Source: Oxytricha trifallax
Lineage: Eukaryota; Ciliophora; Spirotrichea; Sporadotrichida; Oxytrichidae
Reading direction: 5' to 3'
Assembly: GCA_000711775.1 (NCBI GenBank)
Contig: ARYC01000640.1
Coordinates: 62,001 to 126,000 of the forward strand
DNA length: 64,000 nucleotides
In this document: in pieces, positions 19,425-32,460 of the stretch
Layout: every line of letters begins with the position of its first letter
How positions within the stretch are numbered: position 1 is the first letter of the stretch
Notes under the pieces: generated by a model
The model's input: the letters and a program-made list of their open reading frames with translations, nothing else
What the model was told of the DNA's origin: nothing
The model's database searches: none
Translations under genes and position numbers: made by a program

Positions 19425-20612
19425 AATTTAATTTTATATAAATCACACTTATTTGACTATTTAGATATATTGAATAAGAGCCATGACTTTTTTTGCATTT
19501 TTCCTATATTCTAAAGTTTAAGATAATATACATATAAAACTTAGTGATAAGTCAAACTTAATCTATAGAGTTAATATTCTTATAATAAAATAAATATACT
19601 TATTAAGAATTGGCGTCGGCAAATTTTAAAATTTGCCGACGCATGCAGGCGATTTTTAATTTATTTAATTTAATTAAAGAATTAATAAAATAATCAAACG
19701 TAAATCAATGATTCAAAAATCATTTTTATATGAGTTAATCTTTTAAGATCTATACTTTTCTTTAAGACTTCCGAAAGCACCCTAAAGTCATTCTATTATA
19801 AAATTTTTACGCAAGTTTTAAGATATTTTATTCTTTTTTTTATTAATGGACTTTATATATAAAAATATAGATTGATCATCAATTGATATGAACAAGATTT
19901 AATTCAATTTAATATTTAAATTTATTTTAATTATATAAATAAATATAAATGCAAAAAGTAATGGCTCTTATTGATTACACACTTTTAATGTATAGCTATA
20001 ATAATATTTTTTCAAGCTTATTGCTTGTTGTTACGAACATTAAAACACATAAGATTTCATATAAACTTAAAGAACATGAAGTCAGAAGTCATAAATATAA
20101 ATTAATAAATTTTCTTCTTCAAATTTTTAACATTCATTATTTTATGATAATTTATCCAAATTTATTTTATTTCTTTATATAAAAAAATCCTACTTAATAA
20201 TTTGATAATACTTATAATTGTCTAAATTCATTTAATTATTTTAATTATATTTTTTATAAAAATAAGAAAGGTTTCTTAAAATTAATATTAACAGAAATAA
20301 AATCTTTGATGTCATTATCTTATTTGGGGTGTGTAATCCAAGAAACTCAAGAATTACTCAAGTTTTTATCTAAAGATAAAATAGTATCGCTATCTATTTA
20401 CATAAATCACTATTTAAAGCATGCCAAAATTACTCATACGTGTCACTATTTAAATTTATTATTTTAGCAGATTCATGGGTATGCATGTTAATGTTTTAGT
20501 TTTTTCTAAAAAAATAATTGATTAACATTTTTTGAAATATGTATTATAATAATTGCTTTATTTATTAAATAAGTGCAATGGTATATAGTACTACAATGCA
20601 TTTACAGAAATT
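19425..20612. other. AT-rich DNA with one perfect 30-bp palindrome
   Basis: The palindrome at 19613-19642 reads GCGTCGGCAAATTTT followed by its exact reverse complement, with GC-rich outer arms in AT-rich DNA. Elsewhere in this stretch I see no convincing gene. Confidence 0.55.
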
Positions 20613-20702
20613 ATGCAAGTCAGTGAAAGTCAAACGTTAATTGATTTGCCTGACTATAAGAATCTGCATGAACTAAAATAAACAATAGATATTAGAAAGT
20701 AA
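20613..20702 (+). CDS. Possible short coding segment
   Basis: ATG at 20613 opens MQVSESQTLIDLPDYKNLHE and about ten further codons before AT-rich DNA follows. The composition is protein-like and the surroundings are not, so this could be the first segment of a host gene ending in an IES. It is too short to identify, and no pointer partner was found. Confidence 0.3.
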
Positions 20703-21022
20703 TTTTAAAATTAATTATTATATCTATTTATATTATAAATTAAATAATACAATAATCATATTCCTAAATAATTTAGTTAATTAACATATTTAACTTTCTT
20801 TTATAATTTAATTTAAAATTTAATATTATTAATATTTTGAATTAAGATATTTATTTTTTATAATTTATCATTCTATTAAATTATTTATTACCATTCTAAA
20901 GATTATCAAATATTAGTAAAAGTATTTTATTAATATTAAATAATTTAATAATAATATATCTATATAATTATGTTGAAATTATATGTTTAAAAGTTATTAA
21001 AATCTTAAAAATTGGACTTATA
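20703..21022. other. AT-rich DNA, no gene seen
   Basis: Long A/T runs; no repeat or frame noticed. Confidence 0.45.
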
Positions 21023-21030
21023 AAATTATT

Positions 21031-21513
21031 GGGGGGGGAAGTTACCTGGCAAGTGGGAAGTTTCCTGGCAAGTAAATTTTATTATATATAATTTCATGAT
21101 TTTTTCATAAAATTATATATAAATCAATTTTTTTAATTAACCAATTGTTTCGGGGATATATTAAAAATCCTTTAAAAATTTCAAAAATATAAGTTCAAGT
21201 AGTTTACTATAAATAACGTTGTATAAATATAAATTGGAAACTTATAAGAAAATATTCATATTAACAATAAATCAAAGTGCATTTGAAGTGGAAAATTAAT
21301 GTTTAAAGAGATAAATATTTTAAAGTTCATCATAAATAGACTAATTTATCTTCAATCTAATGTAATTTAAATTATTAAAAGTTACTCCTAGCAATTAGAA
21401 ATATTAACCAAGAAAAATAAAATGTTGAAAAAAATGAAAAAAAATTTACTTGCCAGTAAACTTCCCTAAAAATTTTTTCATCATAAAACTGGGCAGGAAA
21501 CTTCCCCCCTCCC
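21031..21513. mobile_element. G-run MITE, complete copy 1
   Basis: 483 bp. The left end reads GGGGGGGGAAGTTACCTGGC and the right end is the inverse (GCAGGAAACTTCCCCCC). The motif GGAAGTTTCCTGGC is repeated a second time just inside each end, like paired transposase sites. AAATTATT flanks both sides (21023-21030, 21514-21521), an 8-bp target duplication. No ORF. An 8-bp duplication fits hAT- or Merlin-like elements; the terminal G run does not decide between them. Confidence 0.82.
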
Positions 21514-21521
21514 AAATTATT

Positions 21522-22080
21522 TATGAAATCCACTTTTTTAAAAATTAATTAAAAAGTGGTTTTTTATTTTATAATTTTTATATAAAATTTCTTAGAGATC
21601 TTGATGCAATGGTGACTATATATGACATAAACCTCTTATAGTAAATAATTATGATCTCTAGTTTGGAGATGAATTTATTTAAGTTCATTACTAAATAAAC
21701 ATTAATCATTTTTCTTGTTTGGGAAAATAAATAAAATTTTATATTTTATAAATATCAGTTATCATTGTTTTAATTTAATGTAAATATGATAAATCTACGT
21801 ATTGAGAGACTTTGATAAATTCATAATTAAAAATTGAAATTTAATAATAATATTATCCAACTCTATTAAACTTCTACTAAATCATTTCTTTGAGAGTTTA
21901 AATGAAATTATAAATATTTGAAATTAAAATTAGAACTTTGCTTGGTATTATCATAATAAATGACAATATTTAATAATATATTCATTGAAGGATAAATTAA
22001 ATTTTTATTTAATATTTATGCATCAGATTAATGGTTTATAATATTTGGTTGACTCTTTTAAAAGCAATTATTATAATAAA
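21522..22080. other. AT-rich DNA, no gene seen
   Basis: Nothing recognisable before the LINE target site. Confidence 0.45.
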
Positions 22081-22195
22081 TATTTCAACTAGTTAATTAA
22101 AAAAAAAAAAAAATAATTAAGAAATGGAAAAAGGCGGGGACTAGATGGAGGCAGGTTAACAACAAAGGAACGGGCGAAGAATTCTACCAGTATAC

Positions 22196-25100
22196 ATGGA
22201 GAAAGAAAACTCCAACAAAACTATAAACCAAAAATCACTCAAGGACTATTTTGAAAGTTCAAGTGTGAACGCAAATATTTAGAAGATTTACAACCATAAT
22301 GTCCAAATCTAATAATAAAAAATGAGTTACAAAGATTTAGACAACTTTAGCATTAAGCTGAATAACGGCCGTCAACTTCAATTTTGCCAACCCTAGAGAG
22401 AAGTTGAAGGATGGGTTAGAAGAACCGAGAGATTTGCAGAGAACTAACGCAGCAAAAGGAGAGAACAAACCATCAACAATAAGAGATAGATAGCTTTGCA
22501 ATCAATCAAGCTAAATATATGCCTACAGAATGTGAGAGGAATGAACTCAAAACTCAAACAAGACCAGCTAATGAGGGAAATCGAATACAAATAACCAGAT
22601 TTGATAGGTCTCGTAGAAACTAGGCTTACAAGAATGATAGGGATTAACAACAAAAACATAGCGCAGACTTATCTAGCCAGGAATGGAGGAGTTTTGGTGC
22701 TAAATAATGGGAAATTCCCTATGAATACAATAAAAACACTAAAGTAATATATCGCTTGGACTATACTGAACGTGGGAGGATTTCCACTACACATTATTAC
22801 AGCCTACATTCCCCCCTATTGTAATGACGAAGTCAAAGAACTTCAGAACAGATTAATGTATATGATAATTACATTAAAATAAAAGTGTTAAAAACAAAGA
22901 ATCATTGTTATGGGTGATTTCAATTTCCATATTAAAGAATTGGGCAAAAGATTAAACAAAGAAGGCTTGAGAGAGTCCATCCCAGTGGGAGTGGAAACTC
23001 ATACGAAGGGAAATTAACTTGATCAAATTTTCTCAAATGTAGAGACAGCCAGCTGGGAAACTTGTTAACTAAAGCAAACTGACCATAAGTTGGTTCAAGT
23101 GAAATTGAAAATCAAATTTCACGAAAACGATTTCAAACTGTCGGATAGAGAACAATAGATAAGAATATCTGACATCAGGAAGTAGTGTTGGCAGACATTC
23201 ATGAACGAAAAAAGAGAATTAACACTAGAAGACTTAGACCAACCAATTCAAAAATGTTTTGTAGAGAAACTAGAAAGACAATTTAAAGGAAAGAATTGGT
23301 ACTAGTAACCTCCAGAGTGGGCGATAAAAAACAAAGTGGGAGGCCTCAACAACGCATTCTAAGATGCGAAAGTGCAGTGGAAGGAAGCAATCAGAGACAT
23401 GGAACATTGCCTTGATAGAAACGACTTAAAAGGGTTTTTCTACCTAGTAAAAAGGTTGACTAAGAACTAGAAACAATCCCAACCAATCAAAGGACTGACA
23501 ATTAATGAGGAGAGAGTAGAATTGAGAGAATAATCCAAGAGAAAAGTCTTGGAGTTTTACAATCAATTATTCAAAGATGGCAGAAGCAGAAAAGAGGAGC
23601 TAAAAGCGAAACAGGACACAGAAATGGTAGACGAACACGAAATTGGGGAATTTTGTAAAGTCGAAGATGTAGCAAAGAGCATTAGAGAGTGCAACTTTAA
23701 CAAAGCCATTGGACCAGATGGATTTGATGGGAAGATATTACTTAAATCTGAAAGAATTTTGGAGACAGTAAGTACAAAGATTACATAATGGTTGAATAAT
23801 ACATCGGTCCCGGAATACATTAAAGAAGGAAGACTAGTCCTGTTGAGTAAAGGATAGGGCGATTTGTACCCAGAAATAGAGAACACTAGGCCTATAGTAG
23901 TGAACTCACATTTAAGTAAAGTAATAGAGAAAGTAATCATCAATAAGATCTAAGATAGTAAAAGTGATCTTTTACAAACAGGAAATTACTAAAATGGGTT
24001 CAAGGAAAGTAAAAGTACGGACATTAACTTAATGAGAATGTTGGAACACATCAAAGAGTCAAGGAGGAAGAGTAATAAGAGAGAAGCGTACCTGTTGGTA
24101 GATCTCCAGAAAGCGTATGACTCGGTCTGGAAAGACAAAATGATCGATGTTCTAAGAAAGAGAATTAAATCGTAAAAGGACACCAAAATAGTCAGGCTAA
24201 TAGAAGATTTGTACAAAGGAAACAAGATTAGATTTGAAGGGTAGGAGATAAAAACTGAACAAGGAGTAGCGTAGGGAAGTAGATTATCACCAATGCTATT
24301 CAACATTTATTTATAAGACGCTATCTATCAGCAGCCTGAATTATTCTCACTAATAAAACAAGGAAAATTAATAGCATTTGCAGATGACATTCTAATAAAT
24401 ATTAGTGACGTTGAACAATTCAAGAGAGTAATCGAAAGTTTCAAGAACATGGAGTAGACTCACAACTTGAAACTAAATAAGAAAAAGACAGTATTTTTAA
24501 GTGACGCCAAGAAGTTCCAAAAGATAAGTCAAATTGAGGGTATATAGAAGGTGGACGAGGCAAAATACTTAGGACTCAATATTTGTCTCAATACATAGCA
24601 ATTCTTAAAAAATACGTGGAAAGAAATTAGGCAAAAAACGGAGTTTTATCAGAGGCTAACGAAGTCAAACAACCCAACGATCTGTGACACGATAATGATG
24701 GCCTAGATAAGATCATTAATGATCTATAAATATACTCCATTGGTAGCAGCTCAATTTGTGAAAATACAAGAAATAGAAAGAATGGAAATTCAACTAAAGA
24801 GAATTGCTTTTGGGACGTCAAGGGACATCTCAAATAAATTACTAAGAAATGTAACTCAGCTAAAAGATACCAACACCAGTGATATCATGTAATAGTTGGT
24901 TCAGAAGAACACGAGGTTGTTTAAAAACGATTTAGACAGTTTTGTGAAAAAGAAAGCCCCAGAAATAATAAAACAACAAGGGGAGATACTCTAAAAAAGA
25001 AAAAAACTATTCTTGACTAAAAATGTGATGGATACAATGATGGCTCTAAGTTAGGGAAGAACTATAGAGAATTATGGCATGAGCCACTATTGCAACGTGC

Positions 25101-25387
25101 ATAGAGTGTTTGTGGACAGCAACCATCTCAAGAACTGAAATTTGATAAATGTTGCTGGAGATCCCACAAGGTTTTCGAGATAATTAAGAGAGAACAGACT
25201 AATTGACATGAAAAGCAAACTACAAATTGAAATCATTTCAAATATGGTTTGGCTAGACCAAAGGATTAAACAACTAGAAGAACATGGATACTATCAACCA
25301 GTAAAGAGGATGTTTAAGACAGTGTATGTCAAAAAAGCAGTGATGGAATATGATGAGGAGAAACTTCTAAAAAAATCAACAAAGTGA
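22196..25387 (+). CDS. LINE endonuclease/reverse transcriptase ORF (one internal TGA)
   Basis: From ATG 22196 the frame is open for 980 codons to TGA 25136-25138. It continues in the same frame for 83 codons to TGA 25385-25387. The N-terminal apurinic-type endonuclease shows LNICLQNVRGMNSK, DLIGLVETRL, IVMGDFNFH and TDHKLVQV. The reverse transcriptase shows CNFNKAIGPDGFDG, AYLLVDLQKAYDSVW (motif A), QGVAQGSRLSPMLFNIY (motif B), IAFADDILI (catalytic FADD) and EAKYLGLNI. The last part after the internal TGA (SNMVWLDQRIKQLEEHGYY) still looks coding, so that TGA probably replaced a sense codon such as Trp. Only short motifs set the clade, which I leave open. Confidence 0.88.
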
Positions 25388-25480
25388 ATATTTAAACGAA
25401 ATACTAAAGTAGGTAGAATAATTTGTGAGATCTGAGATTTATAACACAATAATTAATAATTAAGAAATGAGAAAGATCAA

Positions 25481-25503
25481 TAATAATAATAATAATAATA
25501 ATA
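25481..25503 (+). repeat. (AAT)n microsatellite inside the LINE
   Basis: About seven AAT units between the two LINE ORFs. It resembles a LINE-type 3' tail but is followed by more element sequence, not by a target duplication. Confidence 0.8.
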
Positions 25504-25524
25504 GAATTAATAGGAGATATACTT

Positions 25525-27186
25525 TGAACTAGATGGAGGAGTAAAATTTCAGCAAGCAAAACTTTGGACAATGGAACAGAAAGTTCAAAGTTTGGGAGAG
25601 ATGACAACAGGAAGGGAGAAAGGAATGAGAAGAGACGATTCTGGGAGCGAGTTTAAGAGATTCGTCACTGTCATAGAGATAGAAGCAGAGACCAAGAAGC
25701 ACTGGGTATTAGAGAAGAGAATACCTCCGCGGTACCCTTAAACAAACAGATGGGATTCAAGAGTAAACTCAAGATCGGAAATTCTAACCCTAGCAAGAAA
25801 ATCAACCAAGCCCAGAAACAACGAACCCAATTCGATAAACATGAGGATGATTCATACTGCATACAAGCTGACTAAATGTAGCTAAAAAATATCATTGACC
25901 TTTCGGAAGTAAAGTGCTAAGGATTTGACAAAATCATCTATGCAAAGAAAGGATGGTAACCACAAACTACAAGAATGGTAACCATAGTATGCTGTCCAAG
26001 CACAAGAACCAGAGTTGAAAAAGCCCTAGTGAGAAGATTCGAGGATAGGGAGAGTGCGTTGAGAAGGGGAGTGAGAGAAAGTGACCTGTGGACGGAGAAG
26101 CAAAAAATTCACTCGAGGGAGATCAACGAGGATTGGCAACATTTTGACTTGATTCCTGGCAAACACGTAAACGAAGAAACTCTAGAGATAGTCATGAGCT
26201 AAATTGAAGAAGTGTAGTTCATGTTTCAGAAAGATAGACACCTGATCCTTCCACCCATGATCATGAATGACAAAGGAATTCGCCAAGTGGAAAAATATAT
26301 TGGGTCAACAAACTGGAAACTTGACAACAGCAGATATTGGAGAATTATAGATGATATCTCAAATATCATCATCCCAATTTGCTGCCAAAGCAGTGTGAAG
26401 AACTGTTAGAACTGGATAGTGGTCATGATAGAGAGAGGAACTAAACAAATGGAAGTCTATGATACCAGAAGGTAAATCGGGAGCATGGCAATTATTCAAA
26501 GGCAACTCAAATCAATTAATTAAGTCACAAAAGAAACAATAGGGATGGAGTACAAAATCGAGAAGGTGGTGAGCAAAATGGAGACTAATTAAGTGAATGA
26601 CCCAGAAGATTGCGGACTGTTGGCCATCCTAATCACTAACCACTTAGCATTGGAGTTAGAGGGTGAGCCAGTATTTCAAATTTTCTCAAAGGACTGGTTG
26701 AGTATGCAACGATACTACCTAATGCTAAACTTGGAAGTCGGTTTCATGAAGATGGAAATTGGCAAATCTGGGTATTTGATCAGAGAGGAGGAGGCTGTTT
26801 AGAATCAGGAAAAGAGGAGTGAAATGATCTGGAGCCAAGTCGGGCGTGAAATTGGAGATCTTCAAGAAAGTGTCAACCAGTAACTTGACAATTGGGAAGG
26901 AATTTTCCAAAGGAGTGACTGGCAACTTGAGCTAGAGCAGGAATTTGAACACCAAGAGGAAGCTGGGAGTGATTTTGATGGACATCTTACGGAGCTAGAG
27001 TGCTGCTTGTTCAGTGATGGATCGGAGTTACAACAAAATAGAGATGCTTTACAAATGGCAGTAGAAGATTCAGAGAAGAAAGCAGATATCAACAGGAAGA
27101 CTGTTCAAATTAAGCCTGGTAAGACCGTCAAGCAAGATGGGACAGAGAAATAATTATAGAAAGATGGACCTAGAGATGAACATTGA
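25525..27186 (+). CDS. LINE second ORF with Ulp1-like (C48) cysteine protease fold
   Basis: The frame is open for 553 codons. The first in-frame ATG is 25750 (MGFKSKLKIGN) and a further ATG is 25975; TGA is at 27184-27186. Region IIIPICCQSSVKNCQNWIVV...MEVYDTR matches the Ulp1 strand pattern IFIPI...HW.L..I...YDS. NDPEDCGLLAILITNHLAL matches the Q.N..DCG.F.C block, with Cys as nucleophile. The catalytic His position appears to be Asn (QNW instead of .HW), so the protease may be inactive or my alignment is off by a residue. The C-terminal part is acidic and Gln/Glu-rich. Ulp1-like domains are known in some mobile elements. Its role here is unknown. Confidence 0.68.
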
Positions 27187-27327
27187 ACAAACCAGCGGAG
27201 AACCGCTTTTACAGGCAAAAATTAGTAATAGTGTTTAGGTCTCACAAAATGTACTTACCTCCGTATTTATTTCGTATTTTAATTTACCTCAAGTTATTTA
27301 CTACTACTACTACTATTTCAACTAGTT

Positions 27328-30207
27328 TTATGGTGTACTTACGATTTTAATTCTATAAAAAATTGGAAACAAATCGGAATGTAAAATAGTTTAAGGAAAA
27401 AAGATTTTATTAATCAAAATTTTTTTTTCAAATAAAAAGAAACTAAGATAAAGAAAATCTTCCATTATTCAAATATTTAAAAAGTTATAAATAGACGAGA
27501 CATGGCATGAAAATATTTTCAAAATAAAGTTAAATATATAATCAAAATTGAATTTAAAAATGCAAAAAAATTTAAAACTTTAAATTCATAATAAACAACT
27601 CTGAAAGATTAACGAATAATTAAACTATTCAAATTGAAAGCAAAAATTAAAGAGATTAATTAATCGAATAAAACTTAAATTACTTATTTGAAAGGCGTAA
27701 AATATAAAAAAACCTAATAAAAACACTTAATTAATTAAAATTTAATTATTTAAATTATATCAATTTTTAATTATGTTAGATTCACTCGAATTTATCAGAA
27801 TTTTTGTTTTTTTTGAAACTCTTACTGAATCATTATAGATAACGCAATTAAGTTTCATAAGTAAAAATAACCACAATATTAATTACTGATGTTAAATCAA
27901 TCCAAAATAGAGAATTTAAGTGAATTTATTTAGGCTTAAATATTTATTTTTATTTGGTTATTAATAAATTGCTGTATTTCTATCAAAGTACTTGAAAAAA
28001 ATTCCGAAAATACAAATAATATTTTCAATCCATGATAAAAATTTTGATACACAAACTTTGAATAGTGATCAATATCTATTTCTTCGTTGAATTGAAAACT
28101 AGAAAATATTTTTTATAAATTTAAATATTAATTTAATCATTTCAAATTTATGTATAATCAAATTAAAATAGATAAATTATATTGTATTTAAAAAGTTAAT
28201 TATTTCTATAAATATTTTATAATATTTAACTTTAATTTAATCTATAATTAATGATACAATTTAATATACAATTAATTATTGTATAATATAAATTAATTTT
28301 TATTTTTTTATTGATGTCAAATACGGCGGTTAATAATAAAATGAAAAATTTTATTATATTTTATATAATATTATTATTTAATTTAACTTTTATTTTCTAT
28401 ATTTCATTTGATTTTATTTGTAATATATATATATATATATATATATATAAGTATATCAACAAATATATATAAGAATTATTTTTAATTTAATTAATGTATA
28501 TTAAGAATTTAAATTTATTCAATTATTTATTTATAATCTGCATTTTAATTTAATGAAAATCCTCTTATAGAGCATTGTTATTATTATATTGCATTTAATA
28601 TGACTGATAAAAAGAAATTTTTTAAACCAATAAATTAATTCAATGAAAACAAATTAGCTTAACTCTATTAATTTTTGTAAAATAAATGCCAAATAAAATT
28701 CAAATATTTTCAAATATTAAAGCAAAGAGGATGTCATAAAAATGAGAAATTTTCAAGATTAAATTAGAATATTATAAATAACTTATTTTGAATTAATTGG
28801 CATTTAATATTTAAACTTGTATTCTAATAGTCATTAGTAAACTTAAAGTTATTCATATATTTTGATAATCTTAAATAATCAAATTATTTCAAATATAGAC
28901 TAAATGATACAATTTGAATAGAGTAATGAATAATAAAAATACTTTTTTATTAAACAAGAAATTTATAACCTCTCTAAGATATTAATTTCGTTCATACATT
29001 TAGAGTCATTAAATTAATTAAAATCTATAGTAAAACATTTTATAATAAAAATAAGTTTAGTATCCATAATAAGTCAACTATCAAAATTAGTTCGAGCTTA
29101 ATTATGATGAGGCAATTAATGAAGAGAATTTTTTAATTTTAATAAATTAAGAAAGTAAATTTAAAAACATTGAAAGATTTTTTTAAAAAATAATATACAA
29201 GATAGGATATAATCGGAATAACAAATTAAATAATTAGTAATTTTGTTAATATAATTATTAGAAATTATTTTTTAATTTTTCGTCACATTAATCGACAAAC
29301 TATAATGATTAAATAATATTAGATACTGAATGATTTTCTAAGTTAATACTTTATTTTTAAAATGGATGAATCCGTTAAGATCATTCAATTCGATGATTCT
29401 TATAAAAACATATTTTATTATAATTAAAAATAATTCTAGATATCAAATTATTTCATAACTTATTTAGTTTAGTAAATATAATTATTAAAATATTATTTAA
29501 TTAAACAAAAAATTGACTTAAAAAATAAAATCTGTAATTCCAAATATAATTCTTGAGCTTCAGTTTATTCTAAAAATTCCAGAACTCTTGGTGGATTTTA
29601 AATCATATCTATGCTGAAATTTTTTTTAAAGAAAATAAAATCTAATATTATAATTGATAATTATTAGGATAAAAATAGTTTTTAAATTACAAAATAAATC
29701 TTGAAAACTTTCACATCAAGCTTATTTTTTAACACACCTATATTAAAATAAAAGAAACTTTTTATTTCTTATTTATCTTATCAAATTTTGTTTATTTTGA
29801 GATTATTTTATATATATTTATAAATTTAACTTGTATTAAATAAACATGAATACTAGATTAATCCGTGATAAGCTATAATATTATCTATAAAGCTAATCCG
29901 TTATTAAAGCAAAAAAAAAGAGGAGGAATTTTGATAAGATTTTAAAATTCTAAAAAATATAAGATTTAATTAAAATCATCATAAAATTATATTAATTACT
30001 CCTTTTAGTCATTTTTTAAATACATAATTTAAACAATAAATGTTTATAATAAATATCTTAATAAAAATAATCAAATTAATTTGATAATTTTGAAAATTTA
30101 TTATATTAATAAAATAAAAATGAAATTAATTTTAATATAAAGTTTAATAAATAAGATAATTTAAATATTTTTTCTCTATCTCAATCCACCCAAGAAGCTT
30201 TGTAAGA
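27328..30207. other. Long AT-rich stretch with an (AT)n tract
   Basis: Nearly 2.9 kb of very AT-rich DNA. The only clear feature is a pure AT dinucleotide tract near 28425-28449. No gene, pointer or inverted repeat recognised. Confidence 0.5.
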
Positions 30208-30215
30208 ATATTAAT

Positions 30216-30475
30216 AAAACCCAATTAAATAGTTTAGAACAAAGATTAGGATATATGAGCTTTTAAATTAAATTACAATATATTTTTTTTAATTGGCTGA
30301 ATTTAAAAAATATTAGGAAAAAAACAAATTTACGCACCCTGATTGGTTTATTTTTAGAGACAATTATTCGAGCCAACGGTTTTAATACTTAGCCAATTAT
30401 TATTATATTTTAATTTAATTATTCTTATCTCCTAATCTTCGTTCTTAACTGATTAATTGGGTTTTATATTAATAT
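30216..30475. mobile_element. Small MITE (AAAACCC family) copy 1
   Basis: 260 bp with imperfect inverted ends of about 70 bp (AAAACCCAATTAA... and the inverse ...TTAATTGGGTTTT), flanked by ATATTAAT (30208-30215, 30476-30483). The centre (TTTACGCACCCTGATTGGTTTA, split by changes) recurs in the 32461-32714 element, so both belong to one family. Confidence 0.72.
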
Positions 30476-30483
30476 TAAGATGA

Positions 30484-31539
30484 TAAAATTTAATTTATTT
30501 ATAATATTTATAATTATTATTCTGATTAATTTCGAGATTTAAATAAATAGATTTATATATTATAAATAACTATAATATCATTAAATTTGTAAAATAAATT
30601 AAAACTATCTTCACCTCGATTCTCTTTATAAATTATTATAAACTTTTTAATTTTATTTTATATCATTAATAGTCATAGAAGTTTGTTAAGGGATTAGTAA
30701 ATTCATATTTCATAATTGATTAAATTAACAATCTAAAAGTATAAAATAACTATAATAACTATTATTTTAACAATTAGAATTATACATTATATATAATCAC
30801 TCTCTCTATATATATATTACAAACATTTCATTTAAAAATAAAATCATATTTCAAAAATAATTTCCGCTCATAGCTTCGAAGAATTAATTACATAGTATAT
30901 TATGCAAACCAGAAGAACATGATATTATAAAGATATAATATAAATTTGTAAACTTATTTATTGTAATCATTAAAAAATACTTTATAAAATTATATTTTAT
31001 TTTATAATTAAGAAAGGATTTTTTTAAACATTTTTGCCGAGATACTTAACTTGACCCATAGAAATCCTATTTTTTGAAGTCCTTGTATTATATCGAAATT
31101 ATTGAAAATATGTTTCTTCAATAATTTATGATAATTAGAATATTTTTAATAATAATGACTGTTTAAAATAATTTATTAATTTCTCTTGTTGCTGACAAAA
31201 AGTAGCTGTAAAATTTAACCTGAATATATAATTTATAGGATAATTATAGTTTTTGTATTTTTAAATATTATTTCATTTTTTATTATTTTAATTTTAAGAT
31301 TTGTTTGTATTTATTATAAATAATTAATTATATATTTAAATTTTTATTAACAATTAAATAGATTTATGTATCTTAAAAATCCTCTTCATTTCAATTATTT
31401 TAAATTATTAATAATAAATTTGTTACATTATTAATTTATATTTAAAATATTAGTAATCATGCGAACCATAGATAGAAGCTATAATAAAAATAAAGGAAAT
31501 TAATCTCTATATTTTTTTTCTCAGTACTTATATACATTT
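30484..31539. other. AT-rich DNA, no gene seen
   Basis: No protein-like frame or strong repeat noticed. Confidence 0.45.
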
Positions 31540-32150
31540 TCTGTTAATTCTTCTTATCCTTCTCACAATAATTGGTCCAAGTGTACTATCAAGTACTTAT
31601 TTATCAGAAGCATAGAATTTAGAATTAAAACTTCAATTTAATATTATTGTTAAAATTTAGCTTTTTTAAAGAAAGTAATTAATTTTATAATAATTAATGA
31701 ATTAATTATTATTATTATATTATGATGTTTTATTTATTGAAAATTGAATGACAGTATGCACTCTGATTTTAATTTATTAATTTTAAATTGGTATTTTATA
31801 ACATATATATATATATATATATATGTTATAAAATACCAATTTTAATCATATTTTTTATTTGATAAAAATACATAATTTTTATAAGTTTTTGTCTGGAGCA
31901 GGATTTTTGAATCATTTTCAACAAAGAAATATCTTTAAAAAATAATAATCAAATTACAATTAAGTTTAATAAAAGTTTTAGTTAAATAATGAAACCCATC
32001 CGTGACTATGATTTTTCAAGAAACGAAAAAGAGGGCAAATAGATTAACGAAGATATAATAATAATATAGAATTATTTAAAGATTATAACTTAATTATAAG
32101 GCCTTTAAGAAAAAAAGATTAATTATATGATAAATATATCATTGAAATGC
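31540..32150 (+). repeat. Dispersed repeat, copy 1
   Basis: It matches 44130-44880 in the same orientation at several places: GGTCCAA near 31574, TAGAATTTAGAATTAA near 31615, AATGAAACC..CCGTGACTA near 31988, and GATAAATATAT.ATTGAAAT near 32128. The copies are diverged and differ in length between these blocks. No ORF. The family is not recognised. Confidence 0.55.
31787..31840. repeat. AT-dinucleotide palindrome
   Basis: ATTGGTATTTTATAAC, then (AT)n, then the exact reverse complement. It is a perfect cruciform-prone palindrome of about 54 bp inside the dispersed repeat; the other copy does not show it. Confidence 0.7.
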
Positions 32151-32460
32151 ATAACTAAATATTGCAATAAATTATTTTATTAATTTTTATGCATGTCTAT
32201 CTGATTTATCTTTCTTCATGGATTCATTAACATCAATCACAATTTATAAGAAAGAGTTATCATTAATTAAAGTGTTATCAATAGTAAAATATACATATAG
32301 ATATTTCTGAGTTTTATTTTGTAAAAAAAACAACTTAACTTAATATTTTAAAAATTATAAAAGAATTTTTCCACAATCTTCTAAATCTTGCTAGGTAAGA
32401 GCAAAAGAAATAAATTTAGTAAGATTTACTTTATTAAAATAGTTACATGTTTTAATAATA
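32151..32460. other. AT-rich DNA, no gene seen
   Basis: Nothing recognisable. Confidence 0.4.

Larger units (their letters stand above)
22095..27313 (+). mobile_element. 5.2-kb LINE retrotransposon with a downstream Ulp1-like ORF
   Basis: The 14-bp sequence TATTTCAACTAGTT flanks the element at 22081-22094 and 27314-27327, and the 3' end is a short (CTA)n tail, so 22095-27313 is a single insertion. It encodes an endonuclease/reverse-transcriptase ORF (22196-25387), then an (AAT)n stretch (25481-25503), then a second ORF with an Ulp1-like protease fold (25525-27186). The GC content is much higher than that of the surroundings. The order (RT first, second protein after) is the reverse of the usual ORF1-ORF2 layout. 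The internal (AAT)n could mark an old junction between two elements, but no internal target duplication was found. Confidence 0.82.

Noticed and set aside
23563-23943. 126-codon minus-strand frame opposite the LINE RT
   Set aside because: It is a shadow of the reverse-transcriptase frame, which has clear motifs on the plus strand.
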